In this document: in pieces, positions 28,757 through 41,417 of the stretch
How positions within the stretch are numbered: the stretch's first letter is position 1
Layout of the letters: the number at the start of each line of letters is the position of its first letter
From: Apium graveolens
Taxonomy: Eukaryota > Streptophyta > Magnoliopsida > Apiales > Apiaceae
Reading direction: 5' to 3'
Assembly (NCBI RefSeq): GCF_009905375.1
Contig: NW_027418177.1
Span: 1-64,000, forward strand
DNA: 64,000 nt
Made by a program: the position numbers and the translations under genes
The notes under the pieces: model-generated
The model's database searches: none
Seen by the model: the letters and a program-made list of their open reading frames with translations, nothing else
What the model was told of the DNA's origin: nothing

Positions 28757-30839
28757 CTATAAACTTACGTGTGTTTTCTGTAGTTGCTAGTGATAGGGTG
28801 TCTTGTACGGAGATGATTCTTAAGGATGTTGGTTACTTGGTACAACTTGGAAGTATTCCATGGTCTGAATTAATAATAACATGCCAATGATTCCATCCTC
28901 TTAATTCCCCATTAGTGATTGCAGCAACTATTACTATTTCTAAATCATTTTATGCTAAATACTATGTAAAAAACATGCTTCATGTGAGGTGGTCTATAGT
29001 AGACTTACTATATCTCAAACACTGCTTCTTGTATTGATTTGCATGTTTCTTTGTTGACTTATTTTTATGTAAATTTTATCAAGTTTAAATGAGTGTTTAA
29101 AGTGTTGTTAGGACTTAGTTTTAGTGGAACATGTCTTGAATTTTGGTCTAACTAATTCTATTGAAAACATAAATTGTTAGTTTCTTGATGGATTATCTAT
29201 GTACAAGAAGATAAATCCAATTAGAAGTTATTTTGCTTGCTTAAATAGAATAATAACTCTTGACTTACAAAGTGAGAAATATTATAGGTTCTATTAGCAA
29301 ACAAAAATAAAATTTTGGTAGAATAGAAAGCCAATAAGCCATAGTGGGAACATAATAATTATAATTTAATTGACTAATTTATTTCAACTAAAAAAGATAA
29401 ATGTTCATTTCAACTTAAAAGATAAATATTTAATAATTTAAATAAAGATAAATTAAATAGTATTAAGCGTGGCTTAAATAATTTACATATTTAGAATTTG
29501 GATCAAATCAATTTTTCTAAAAAAATAATGAATTTGGAATTTATACAAAATTTTGAGACCCAATAATGGCGCAAATTACACGTCCGAATTAGATATATGT
29601 AAAAAACTTAATTTTATTACTTTTCGTTTCTTCGAAAAATAATGTATATTTGTTAATTTTTCTTTAAATATATTAAAGATGTGTAGAATTTTTTCCGATT
29701 TAGAATTTTATCTCAAAATATTTTAGTGTAAAAAATTGGATGAAAAATAAAACTATCAAAAAAATTATTTTGATATTTTTAAAATTCCAAATTTGAGTTA
29801 ATCCAAGTTTTTTCTCTTTAGGAGAGAAGCAAAATTTTGTAATAAAATATATGTTCAGGCAGTTTCGGGCCTTTTTAAATATGACTTTCTTAAGATCGAA
29901 TCAGACGAGTTTTTCAAATTTTTTTTGGTTTATATTTAACACTAAATATAATGTATTTTTATATATCATTAATCAATATTAAGTACCTTATTTACAAATA
30001 TTGAGTCAATAATAATTAGTCGATTTAGTTGTAATATAATTGGACTTTAAATTGAATCCTCGATAATTATTCATTGTTTTGATCGAATTGTTTAACTTTA
30101 TATTTTTTGTAAAATATTAGGTGTTGTTGGGAGGCGATAAAGATAAAATAATTTTTTTTTCATATTCAGTATATAAAATATTTTCTTATTCATTTGTTAA
30201 TGTTGTGTATTTTTTTATAAAAGACATATCGGTATTCATTAATCTTGATATTTACATATTTTATATAAGTTACTTTATAATTCAGGATTAAATATTTAAT
30301 TTGTTCAATTTATTTTGCAAACATAAATATGTTTATGATGATTATTTGAGTTTAATTTTTTACAATATTGTATTTTCCTTGTAAATTTGAGTAAGTAGAT
30401 TTGAGAATAATGTGTTTGTTTTTATCATAACAATTTATGAGTTCATGTTCTTTATTTTATCCTTAAAATGACGTCTCAATATTGTGTTTAACATATTTTA
30501 TTAGCAAGAAAATCATAAAAACTAATTTACACTATTGATATCATTTCAATTTAAATAAATATTGACTTTACTATGAATAAATCATAAAAATTAATTTCCA
30601 AAAGTTGATTGTTCAATCGTGTTAGTTTAACAAGATAATATCATTCAACAAAATAAAATATACATCTTTAAATTATTTAATCTCCATTAATTTATTTTGT
30701 AACTTTTACCTAAAATTAACAAAATCCCTTTATAATAGAAAAAAGTTAAATCATATATATAATAAAATTTACTTTGTTAGAAATACACAACATTATGCAA
30801 TTTTTTGTGAGCATAGTTTGTACTCTTGTAAGGTGTATC
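28757..30839. other. AT-rich long-form unit segment
   Basis: It is homologous to 41795-44569, which carries an extra tandem copy of about 775 bp. No reading frame or known element was recognised. Confidence 0.5.
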
Positions 30840-31812
30840 ATCCCAATTGTTTTTCTGGTCAAAACTTGCTTCAATTCTTCTTCTTGTTGATCAAGGCTTG
30901 CTTATTCTCAGCGTTTGGCTTTCTGAATGAGCAGCAAAGTGTCCAACTTCATCACAATTATAGCACTTGATCTTTGACTTGTAATTTTCCCATACCTTGA
31001 CTCCTTGCGATCATTCTTTCTTTAATTCCTCTTATCAGGGTAAAGTTCGAGGAACTAGAGCCTTTCTTTCAAAAACATTTTTTTTTGAAGTCTGTATAGC
31101 CCATATTTCTAAACTTTTTAACTAAAAGAGCATAAATTTGTACGATATCTTCATCATTACCATGATCAATTTCAGTTCCTGAATAATTTTGTAAGCCATC
31201 ATGAGTATTTGAGACTCAGTGTCAGACTATACAATCATGGCCTTTCATTTTCAAATGGCTATTTCTTGCAAATTTCTCTCTTGTTTTTCCTCTACCCTGA
31301 GAGAAACATGTCTTGTCGCATTTTGTCTTACTTTTCTACTCCATCTCCAGTTCATTAGTTTTCAGAATTCCATATAACTTAACTAGAGATGTGTCTTCAA
31401 GATCATAGTTATCCCTTATTGATATAACTTTCAAGTCACACTTTGGAGGAAGTGCAGGAAGAACCTTCAAGTTTAAATTTGCTGGATCATACTCTATGTC
31501 AACAAGTGACATATCATTCAACAATTTCTGAAATCTATCATAGATTTTAAACAAAGACTAATCAACTTTTGAGTCAAAGTGCTTATACTGGTGATTGAGT
31601 ATTGTCCTTCGAATCTCCTTGATAGCCGTTGTGCCTTACACTTAACCACCAAAGTGTCTCAACTTTTCCTTGGTTGTTTTGCATCCAATAAACCTAGGGG
31701 ACATCACACTGTCTAGATTGTTATGCAAAAATGTCCAACTTTTCCATTTTTTTCTTGACCACGAATAGCAACAAACAATTTCATGGGCTAATGAGGTCCA
31801 TCATAAATCCCT
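30840..31812 (-). pseudogene. Minus-strand copia gag relic, copy 1
   Basis: The minus strand contains IYDRFQKLLNDMSLV and DNYDLEDTSLVKLYGILKT, a typical copia Gag (UBN2-type) block, at 31554-31336. Further on, near 30985-30940, is the zinc-knuckle start KCYNCDEVGHF. Stops and frameshifts separate the parts. The N-terminus is lost where homology with 45550 ends near 31812, close to a second copia insertion. The fuller copy is at 44570-45714. Confidence 0.65.
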
Positions 31813-32133
31813 TTTGGATTTAAATTAATCTAAACATGTTTTATTTAAATAAAATATAGCTGTTGAGAGTGCATTTTAGTATTAGACTTGGTCATTTGGT
31901 GTTTGCATATTAGTAGGAACTGAATAATGAAAGTGGGTTAGTGATAGGAGTTTGTTTAGCTGCATGCCTAGTTTTTAGCTTGCTTTGTACTTGCATATTT
32001 ATTCTTGTACATTGATCTATTTTAATTTAAGAAGTTTTATCTCCTTCCAACTCTAAATACAAGCAGGTGTGTGTGTGTATATTATGTTTTAGTGCTTTAC
32101 TTGGTATGAGAGCCACGGTAACCACTTAAGTTT

Positions 32134-33097
32134 TCAGACACGATAGAACAGAAGGTAAAGACGAAAGAAAGTACAAATATTGGGCTGAGTTATCCTATGC
32201 TTACGAAGACTAATTATGCAGCTTGGTCTCAGAAGATGAAAGTGATTATGCAGGCATATGGCTTGTGGGACCCGAAGGGGACTGTTGAGGTCAAAACGAA
32301 CAAGCGAGCCTTGGCAATTATCTATCAAAGGATTTCGGAGGAGATGTTGTTGACACTTACAGAAAACAAAACATCGAAAGAGACTTGGGAAGCTGTGAGA
32401 ACAATGAGTTTGGGAGCAGACAAGGTGAGACAGGCAAAGGCTCAAATGCTGAAAGGGGAATTTGAAAGCTTAAGTATGAAAGATGGGGAGCAGTTAGATG
32501 ACTTCTACATGAAATTACATGGACTGGTCACTAACATTCGAGCACTAAGAGAGAAGATGTAAGAGAGCTACGTGGTGAAGAAACTTCTCAGAGCAGTTCC
32601 CTCGAAATTTTTACAAATTGCGTCTGCTCTGGAGCAATTCGGAAGAAGTCATTGGTTCTTTGAAGGCCCATGAAGAACGGTTGTGTGGGACAAGTGAGAT
32701 GAATCAAGGGCAACTCTTACTGACAGAGGAAGAATGGCGAAAGAGAGAAAACCACGAGGGACAATTGTTATTGACCCGTGAGGAGTGGATGAAAAAAACC
32801 AGAGAAGGGAATCGAGGTCCTAGTGACAATCGGGGAAAAATATCAAATCGAGGAGGACGTGATATGAGCAGGATGAGGTGCTTCAATTGCCAAGCATTTG
32901 GACATTTTGCATACGAGTGCCGGAAATCACGACGTGACAAGGAACCACAAAAGGAAGTGAACCTCACCCAAATCCAAGGAGATGAACCAGCGCTATTGAT
33001 TGTTGAGATCAAAGAACCTGTGAAGGAGATGATGCTGATAAATGATGAAATGGTAGTTCCAAAGCTAACAGAGAAAAATGAGGGACGCAAGGATTTG
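32134..33097 (+). pseudogene. Copia gag pseudogene
   Basis: It reads SYPMLTKTNYAAWSQKMKV, then EMLLTLTENKTSKETWEAVR, then a frame break near 32560-32630, then GSLKAHEERL and a complete zinc knuckle C-F-N-C-x4-H-x4-C (about 32881). A duplicated GQLLLT.EEW motif (32708 and 32759) precedes the knuckle. It is related to the gag at 24378 but not identical. A TAA at 33098 separates it from the protease in the same frame. Confidence 0.8.
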
Positions 33098-33100
33098 TAA

Positions 33101-34035
33101 GTGTGGTACCTGGATAATGGGGCGAGCAATCACATGACTGGACAACGGGAAAAATTCAAAGAGTTAGACGAACGTGTAACCGGAAAAGTGAAGTTTGGTG
33201 ATGAGTCTACTGTAACGATAAAAGGCAGGGGAGTAGTGTCATTTAAATGCAAGAATGGTGAAGAGAAGACATTAAGCGAGGTATATTACATCCCTACCTT
33301 GTGCAATAATATTATTAGTTTGGGTCAACTTTCGGAGGCTGGTAACAAGGTTGTATTGGAGGGAGAATATTTATAGGTGTATGATGAACGAGGTCGACTA
33401 TTGATGAAAGTGAAGAGGAGTGAAAATCGTCTCTACAAAATAAGCCTTGAGGATAGTAGCCCTATGTATTTACTCTCAAAAACCGAGGAAGATACATGGC
33501 TATGGCATACAAGGCTCGGCCATGTCAATTTTCAGGCCTTAGAACTCATGTCAAAGGAGAAATTAGCATATGAAGTTCCGAAGTTGATTCAACCAAGGAA
33601 TAAATGTGAAGGATGCTTGATGACAAAGTTGGTAAGAAGTCCGGTCCCAGCAAATACGAGTTTTGAAACAAAGAATCCCCTTGAACTAGTGTATGCAGAC
33701 ATTTGTGGCCTGATCACGCCTGAGACTTCTGGAGGTAATCGATATTTTTTCTTATTTTTCGATGATTATAGTAGGAAAATGTGGGTATATTTGTCAAAAG
33801 AAAAAAGAGATGCTTTTGCAATGTTCAAAAATTATAAGGCAGTGGTAGAGAAGAGAATGGAGAGAAGTATAAAAATGTTACGGACAAATTGAGGTGGTGA
33901 ATTTTGCTCAAATGAATTTAAATTATTTTGTGAAGAAATGGGGATTGAACGTTAATATACAGCCCCGTATACCCCGCAACAGAATGGGGTAGTCGAGAGA
34001 AGAAATAGAACCGTGGCGGCGATGGTCCAGAGTAT
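33101..34035 (+). pseudogene. Copia protease and integrase pseudogene, 3'-truncated
   Basis: The protease motif DNGASNHMTG is at its start. After a nonsense codon at 33374 come the GAG-pre-integrase zinc finger (LWHTRLGH...CEGC) and the integrase core with YADICG and FFDDYSRKMWVY. TGA at 33890 and TAA at 33954 break the frame, and the last element sequence is PQQNGVVERRNRTVAAM, which holds the catalytic Glu. All stops lie in one frame, so point mutation is the main cause of decay, plus a 3' truncation. Confidence 0.8.
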
Positions 34036-34837
34036 GTAGATTTAAATGGAGTGTCACTTGTATTTGTTTTTACATGACCTCTATGTCAAGAATTATTCTT
34101 TCAAGATTATATGTCACGGTTAGAAAAAAAGTCAGTTACATTTGTATTAATTTTTTTTGTTCCTCATAAATAATCATATACATGATATATGAAAAAAAGA
34201 AAATTTATAGAAAAGAAGCCCACACATTATTTATATTTTATGTTCATATTTGTTGAATTATACTATTAAATTTATTTTATGTTTATGTATGACCTTACTT
34301 TAGAGTTATTTTTACAGGAATTATATTTTTCTTGCTACTTTCAACAATTTCCGAAAATAATGAAGAAAATGCTCCAAGTACCTTCCCTTTCTCTTCATCA
34401 ATATACGGTGTAAGGTTTCTTTGTTATTCTTTAACTTTTACCATGCCAATATATATTATTAATATAAATGCAGATAGTACAAGTGGATCTATGTGGGGTG
34501 TTTTTTTTCCTAATGTATATATGTCAAACAACTCTAAATTACTCTTTGTTGACCTAATAAAACACGAAGTTTACTTATATTCGGAGTTTCCCATCTCACG
34601 AAGCCCCATCACTTTTTAACTTCATTTCACAACACACATGGTTGAAAATGAGATTTCTTACTTCATAGAGATGTAGGCTTTGTTTGGGATATTTTTAGTG
34701 TTGGAAGAACTTATATTTTCAATACATGAATAGGTAGGATCACCATTTTCAGCCTCACTAGAACCCGTTACTTAGTAACTTCTGTAGATCCGTAACTATT
34801 TGAAAAGTATAGAGTTATGGTTTTTCTTTAATCCAGT
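34036..34837. other. Unit segment upstream of glycine-rich block (copy of 4750-5554)
   Basis: It is colinear with 4750-5554, including the exon 1-like piece at about 34330-34412. Near 34317 it has TTTTTACAG|GAATT, a better acceptor-like site before that piece than the other copies have. Confidence 0.5.
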
Positions 34838-36540
34838 AGTGATATTATTGGCGGTGGCACTGGTGATGGTAATTTTACTAGTCCAATTGGTGGCACTAGT
34901 AGTCATAATCTTAGGAGTGGAATTAGTGGTGGGATTGTTGGTGGTGAAGTTCGTGCTAACTTAAAAAGTATCATTGGTGGTAACTTTAATAATTGCATAA
35001 GTGGTAGTAGCATTAGTGGTATAATGGGTAGTTTTAAAAGTGGGATTGGTGGCAGCATGACTAGCATCTTTAGTGGTTACATTGGTGGTACCAGAAATGA
35101 TAATATTAGTAGTGGATTTGCTGGCATTGATGGTGCCATTGGTCCGGGTGCTCTTATTAGTGCAATTGGTGGCATTGAAAGCAGTAATCTTTGCAGGAGA
35201 ATTGGTGGTGGTATTATTGGTGTTGGTGTTGAAGTTTGTGCTAGCTTAAGCAGTTCCATTTATGGTCAGTTTAATTATGGTATTACAGGTTGTAGCTTTG
35301 TTGTTATATTGGTTAGTCTTATTAGTGGCATTGGTGGTGGCATTGGTGGTAGCTTAATGGAACTGCAGATAGTATGATATATGAAAAAAATGAAAATTTA
35401 TAGAAAAGAAGCCCACATATTATTTATATTTTATGTTCATATTTGTTGAATTATACTATTAAATTTATTTTATGTTTTATGTATAACCTTACTTTAGTGA
35501 CATTTTCACAAGAATTATATTTTTCTTGCTACTTGCAACAAGTTCCAAAAATAATGAAGAAAATACTCTGAGTGCCTTCCCTTTCTCTTCATTAATGTAC
35601 GGTGTCACGTTTCTTTATTATTCTTTAACTTTTACCATGCCAATATATATTATTAATATAAATGCAGATAGTACAAGTGGATCTATGTGGGGTGTATTTT
35701 TTTTCTAATGTATATAAGATAAACAACTCTAAATTATTCTTTGTTGACCTAATAAAACACGAAGTTTACTTATATTAGGAGTTTCCCATCTCACTAAGCC
35801 CCGTCACTTTTTAACTTCATTTCACAACACACGTGGTTGAAAAAGAGATTTCTTACTTGATAGAGATGTAGGCTTTGTTTGGGAAATTTTTTAGTGTTGG
35901 AAGAACTTATATTTTCAATACATGAATTGGTAGGGTCACCATTTTCAGCCTCACTAGAACCTGTTGCTTAGTAACTTCTATAGATCGGTAACTATTTCAA
36001 AAGTATAAAGTTGTGGTTTTTCTTTATTCCAGTAGTAATATTGTTGGCGGTGTCACTGGTGATGGTAATTTTACTAGTCCAATTGGTGGCACTAGTAGTC
36101 GTAATCTTAGGAGTGGAATTGGTGGTGGGATTGTTGGTGGTGAAATTCGTGCTAACTTAAAAAGTATCATTGGTGGTAACTTTAATAATGGCATAAGTGA
36201 TAGTAGCATTAGTGGTATAATGTGTAGTTTTAAAAGTGGGATTGGTGGCAGCATGACTAGCATCTTAGTGGTTATATTGGTGGTACCAGAAATGATAATA
36301 TTAGTAGTGGATTTGCTGGCATTGATGGTGCCATTGGTCCGGGTGCTCTTATTAGTGCAATTGGTGGCATTGAAAGCGGTAATCTTTGCAGGAGAATTGG
36401 TGGTGGTATTATTAGTGTTGGTGTTGAAGTTCGTGCTAGCTTAAGCAGTTCCATTTATGGCCAATTTAATTATGGTATTACAGGTGGTAGCATTGATGTT
36501 ATATTGGTTAATCTTAGTAATGGCATTGGTGGTAGCTTAG
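34183..36540 (+). repeat. Local tandem duplication, period about 1.19 kb
   Basis: TGATATATG followed by an A run occurs at 34183 and again at 35375, 1192 bp apart, and both copies proceed through the exon 1-like piece into the glycine-rich block. The junction interrupts the first glycine-rich block after GGTAGCTTAATGG. Confidence 0.8.
34838..35377 (+). pseudogene. Glycine-rich protein relic, copy 3 (longest open frame)
   Basis: One frame runs open from 34838 to 35377 (179 codons), preceded by the acceptor-like TTTAATCCAG. Repeats such as SPIGGTS, SGIGGSMTSIFSGYIGGTRN and SAIGGIES are spaced irregularly. It is cut at the 3' end by the tandem-duplication junction, so the true C-terminus is absent. 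It is the best template of the six for a homology search. Confidence 0.5.
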
Positions 36541-36755
36541 TGGTCCTATTGGTAGCTTAGTGGTGGTATTATTGGTGTTGGTGTTAAAGTTCGTGCTAGC
36601 TTAAGCAGTTCCATTTATGGCCAGTTTAATTATGGTATTACAGGTGGTAGCATTGATGTTATATTGGTTAGTCTTAGTAGTGGCAATTTATTGTAGCATT
36701 GCTAGTAGCTTTAGTGGTAGCACTGTTTGTATATTAGGTAATATTATTAGTTGAT
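35526..36755 (+). pseudogene. Glycine-rich protein relic, copy 4
   Basis: The exon 1-like piece is at 35526-35600 and the glycine-rich block runs from about 36033. The frame changes at about 36265, where one base is missing relative to copy 3 (ATCTTAGTGG against ATCTTTAGTGG), so the reading turns from Gly-rich to Leu/Val-rich. This shift is clear evidence of pseudogenisation. Confidence 0.5.
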
Positions 36756-36775
36756 TTAGCTTCGGAGATGGTGGT

Positions 36776-37738
36776 TGTGACGCCCTCCAAACCCGGGTAA
36801 GAAGTTTGGGGTTCACAACACACATATTATATAAACTTGTATATGAAATATTTTATGCAATTACCATTATTTACGCAAGCACAGTCACAACAGGTTAAAG
36901 TATGAAAACCAGCCACAACCTTGACTTTTATTATGTCATACCAAATCCCAAGTAGTTTAACTTACAACTGAAAATGAAATCATTCGTACAAACTTGCATA
37001 ACTCAAACTAGCTCGATCCAACTCAACCTGGAATCCTAGATCGCATACTGGACTGGGGGTCCTCATTACCAATAATTTCCATTTTAACTATAGAATAACG
37101 TAACTAGATTCACAAGGGTGAGCTAACTAGCTGAGCAAGTTATAATATATAACAATAACTGAGTGTAAACAATGATCAATTGAAATGATTCATAGGAATC
37201 AAGTTCCTTGTTAAGCAATTATTAGAATTGCATATTCATTTTTAAGTTTAAAACCAAGGTTAGGCTGCTGATCAGTGACATACTGACCCGATTAAGGCAC
37301 ACAACTCTGTTCTCTATACTGGATCCAAGGCACACATTGGCCTAATATGACCACCAATCTGGTCTGACCACGAATATGTTCCATATTTAGAACGCTATCT
37401 AATTCTATAATAATTCAACATGATAAATATTGTAATTCAATAAAACAGAATCATAATTAACGTTGATAAAACATTTATTTCAGAGCATAAAGCAATTTAT
37501 AAATATCACCAGAGTATATCAGGGTATGTATGAGGAATAGCTTCCAGCCTGTAGGAGAATCAGGTATTAAATGAATAATGGTTATACAAGGTTTAGTTCA
37601 CTATACCATAGAATTGCTTTCGCAACCAGATTTTTAAAAACTATCTAAAAATGTGGTTGTTAAAAGGTGATTTCATGTCTATTGCAAGGGATTTTAAAAA
37701 CATTGCAACTGAATCAACAAAATTTCGAGGTCGTTACA
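36776..37738 (-). mobile_element. Solo-LTR-like element, copy 3
   Basis: It spans TGTGACGCCCTCC to GAGGTCGTTACA, 963 bp. The ends are better preserved than at 6307 (CGAGGTCGTTACA against CGAGATCGTTACA). Confidence 0.55.
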
Positions 37739-38580
37739 AATACATGTTATTGCAATACATTATATAATCATTACAGTAGATTAGAGATTTGGGCCCAAAA
37801 GTTAGGCAGTATTGTTCAAAACTTGTGAGCGCGCTTGCTGAAATTGTTTTTTCGACTAACTATTAAATAAACAAAAAAAACACAGACTGTCAAACAAACT
37901 CCACTGCGGCGAAAGATTAAATCATTGCTGAAATATTTCTCTCAAACACTGAATATTAAATCTTTGTAAAGAGTAAAGCTCCAAGAAGATTAAATCTCGG
38001 AAAAGATTAAACCTTGAACGAAATGTATTTTTTTCCCCAAATCATCTTTCCTAAAGTTCTTTCAATTCACTAAATTTAATTTAGGAGAAGATTAAATTTG
38101 GTCGATTATTGTTAATGATTGTTTAATTTACCTCCTTGCTTTTCTAGTTCCTATGTTATTTTCTGTTTGAGATATTTTATCGATGTTACACTATGTGTTA
38201 ATTAGGGTTTATTTATTAAATCATGTTTATGTGTCAATCGTGTCATATTATCAATTCTGAGTTGTATTGGGATTTGTTTGGAATGACAATGGTATGAAAT
38301 TGTGAGGTATCACTTGTCGTTGTAAAAGTAGAATTTGTATTTTGGACTTTTTGTTTGCTCCGTCTTCTGATAGTTTGTTAATCTTTATAGAATGAAGTAC
38401 TACAAAGAAGAAATTCAATACTTTCAGATGTTTTATTATATATTGAATCGTTAAATAAAAAACCTTGTGTCCAATCGCCTAAGTCATATAAAGGTGTTTG
38501 TATAATTATTTATTAAGAATCAATTAAGCAAGTGTTATTATAATTCACATCTTATAATTTTTTTACTGGTTTCATTTTAG
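37739..38580. other. Spacer and unit leader, no gene seen
   Basis: It combines the GATTAAATCT-motif spacer (37739-38100) and the AT-rich leader (38100-38580) in the same order as 7251-8049. Confidence 0.5.
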
Positions 38581-38858
38581 AAAAAGATAAAAGAAAATTC
38601 TGAGAAAATGACCCGATCTACGGGAAGTGAGAACAAATGTCTTGAAAGAAGAGATACCACAAGTATCGATAACAAGAATAGTTCAAGGACGGATAGGCGA
38701 TATGTAATTAATACAAATAACGAAGAAAATGACATCTATAGTATTAGTGGAGGACATTGATCTGCAACTATGACCTTGCTACCTACTACAGGGAAATGTA
38801 TCAAGTCAGCAAAAGTGGAAAGGTTGCCATCTTTTATAACATGGATTCCCTTGGATAG
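38581..38858 (+). pseudogene. Exon-like cassette A, copy 3
   Basis: It has the acceptor CATTTTAG and donor ATAG|GTAAAAC. The frame reads KKIKENSEKMTRSTGSENK onward through NSSRTDRRYVINTNNEEND to a TGA after SGGH near 38758. Except for that stop it is open for the whole exon, ending WIPLDR. Family unknown. Confidence 0.5.
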
Positions 38859-38982
38859 GTAAAACATTTTGTGCTTTTTTTTACACTCCTTATCATTTGG
38901 TGATAAGTAATTAAATTAAATTATAATCTGAGATTCTCAGATTGTTATTTACAAAACCCGGTACCTGACTTTCTCTTTGCAG

Positions 38983-39282
38983 GGTGGTTTCTCCACAAAC
39001 TTAAATCAAATCGACTCATCAAAAAAGCATCTTCTCCTCAAGGTAAAACATCAGAGTCTGGAGGAACATCTCGATTTGGTTGCTTTGGCTTTCGCTCATA
39101 GTTATAAACAAAAATACCGAAACCACGACAAGACAAACAGGTATATTGTAATTATGGGACATGCATATATGATATTCCTTGTTATGGCTTCCACATCTAC
39201 ATGTCTTCCACTATGATTTAGTTGGATAGTACACACACATATGTTTTTCCCTATGGCTTTACATGGTTTTGTTTCTCCTCGG
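38983..39282 (+). pseudogene. Exon-like cassette B, copy 3
   Basis: It follows TTTCTCTTTGCAG and reads GGFSTNLNQIDSSKKHLLLK, with a stop at 39214-39216. The donor is GG|GTAAGTTG at 39283. Confidence 0.45.
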
Positions 39283-39403
39283 GTAAGTTGTTTAAATTTA
39301 TGTTAAATTTTACCAGTTTTGTTTGATATATGGTTATTAGATTAAGGTCGTGTCAAATTTTACCCTTTTTGCAAAATTTTTTTAATTATTATTTCACAAT
39401 CAC

Positions 39404-39900
39404 TAGGTCATATTACCTATTAGGGAGGAGGAAGTTAAGAATGTAGTCTTTTTCATGCATCAATACAAGTCACTAGATCCACATGGGTCGAACGCGGCAT
39501 TTTTCAAATGTATTGAAATATTTTTAAAAGATATGTTGTTCTATTTTGTTAGATTTTCTTTGATACACGACATGGGCCAAGGGAACTAAATCGTAGGCTT
39601 GTTTGCCTTATTCCTAAGGTTAAACAACTGAAATATATGGAAGATCTTCAACCTATCTATTTTTATAATGGTCTGATGCGCATAGTGTCGAAGGTGGTGG
39701 TGAATAAGTTCAAACTATGTTTAATCTAGACAGTGTCTAACAAACAGAGCGCTTTTAATGAAGGGAGGCTATAAGCTCATAATACATTGATTGCATTTGA
39801 AGTCACAAGGGAAAAAAGGGTGTGGCTGGGTTAAGAATTGATATTTTAAGGCATACGATAGGTTGGAATGGAGATTTATTGATATAACGATTAAACATCT
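39404..39900 (+). pseudogene. LINE reverse-transcriptase relic, copy 3
   Basis: The best preserved blocks are PIREEEVKNVVFFMHQYKSL, then CLIPKVKQLKYMEDLQPI and MRIVSKVVVNKFKLCL, then NKQSAFNEGRL and LIAFEVTREK. Two frames and stops are involved. It is a relic of an L1-type ORF2 RT domain. Confidence 0.75.
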
Positions 39901-41301
39901 CTTTTATAACTTAAAAAACTTTGGTACACTTTATTTTCTCCTTTTTACCATGTACCAGATTCAAGTATCCGACACTAGAACTCAATTTGTTAATTATATG
40001 GATAAAAAGGATGTTAACATAGAATCGATTTGTTGAAAAATATATGTAAGTAAAACTAAATTGAACATAATGTGTCTCTCTAATTAATAACCACTCTTTA
40101 ATTTTGATCAAATCTCTTCACTGCAAAGTACTACATTATAAAAAATTAGAGCCTCCATGTATTGAGAAATACATGTATACAACACTCTATAATCCACGAG
40201 TATACCAGGAAAATTATAATGTTTCTATCATCTCTACTATTTTCTTATTTATTTTAAATTTAGATTAATTTTAATTTCCATATTGTTAACCATGTTTATT
40301 AGATTTAAGGTTTAAGAAATCAAATACCATTACTCAGCTATCATATCACACATTACCATTCTCTTATAGAGCAACTTAAATAAATTGGGGATATTTTGAT
40401 AAAGTTTTTGGAGAAAACCTTACCATTTAGCGATATCAATATATATCATTAAGCGTCAAGGTCTGCTCCAAAGAATCATGATCCATTGGTACATCAAGCA
40501 TTTTCTTGGTGTTGGTGATATTGATGACAAAGTTGTTCTCAAAGAACGGAAAGTTATTAACTTTTGATTATCTTGGAAAGTGTTTTTATATATTTTTACG
40601 ATTTAACATAACGTTATTATATAATTTTATGTGCAAAAATTCATAATCGATAATATCTGATAGTGGCTATAGTACATAAGTTGTATTACAGAAAATGTGA
40701 TCATATATTCTTGATTCTAGCAAACTACAATAATTATTGAATTCGCTTTATATGTTGAAATATATCTGACCCTCCTAACCCTCCTAACACAGAGTCTTAC
40801 ATATTATTTTTATATATAAAGAATAAGTCATGAGTTGCTTATGTAATGAGAGCCAAAAAGGTGAAACAAATTGAACATGAGATTTTGTACTCCTTCCATT
40901 CAACTTTTATCTGGTCTCAGGCATCACTTGATCTAATATTCGAGGAAACACTTGATAACGTAATAGCAAGGCACACTCCCCTTGCAACAACAAGTTAAAT
41001 GCTTTATTCTTATATGCAGCTTAAGCAAAACACTGAAAATATTTTTTGTTTGATTATGTATTCTTCGTGAGATGCATAGAAAGTAGAAACATGTCGAAAC
41101 CATTATTTATAGATACAATGTAAATATTACAAACCAGTTCAGTTTATAGATTATTTAAGAATTACAAGTGCAATGATTTTAATTTTAGTCAATTTTTATT
41201 TCATCATCAAATTGCTCACAGAATTTTAAGAATGGGATTATTCTGTGTTCATGGTTGTTTTACATTTTTGGATATTGTGTGACTATATGTTCATATCACA
41301 G
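39901..41301. other. AT-rich spacer, long-form unit
   Basis: It is colinear with 9366-10727 except for unrelated sequence at 40457-40568, annotated separately. No gene was seen. Confidence 0.5.
40457..40568 (-). other. Insert of about 110 bp with coding-like minus strand
   Basis: It is absent from the paralogue near 9930, which has a local repeat there instead. It is less AT-rich than its surroundings. One minus-strand frame is open across it (about 37 codons, including ENNFVINITNTKKMLDVPMD). It could be a captured gene fragment, but the family was not recognised. Confidence 0.35.
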
Positions 41302-41417
41302 GTTTGTTGTGGAGGTCGGGGGCTAAAAAACTGCACTGAGAAAGATGAACGGTTTAGTCATATTAGTCATATTGTTACTGCGCTTATGGTACCTGCATAC
41401 ATTGATAGTTATTAGAA
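41302..41417 (+). pseudogene. Exon-like cassette D, copy 2
   Basis: It follows CATATCACAG and is homologous to 10728-10859, but a base change creates TAA after VCCGGRG and an indel removes the SSDV segment. Broken. Confidence 0.35.

Larger units (their letters stand above)
31861..34035 (+). mobile_element. Truncated Ty1/copia element (LTR, gag, protease, partial integrase)
   Basis: A left LTR of about 238 bp begins TGTTGAGAGTGC at 31861, and a primer site TGGTATGAGAGC lies at 32102-32113. Gag and the first part of pol follow. The element stops inside integrase, joining unit sequence at about 34035. No right LTR, RT or RNase H is present. Confidence 0.8.
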
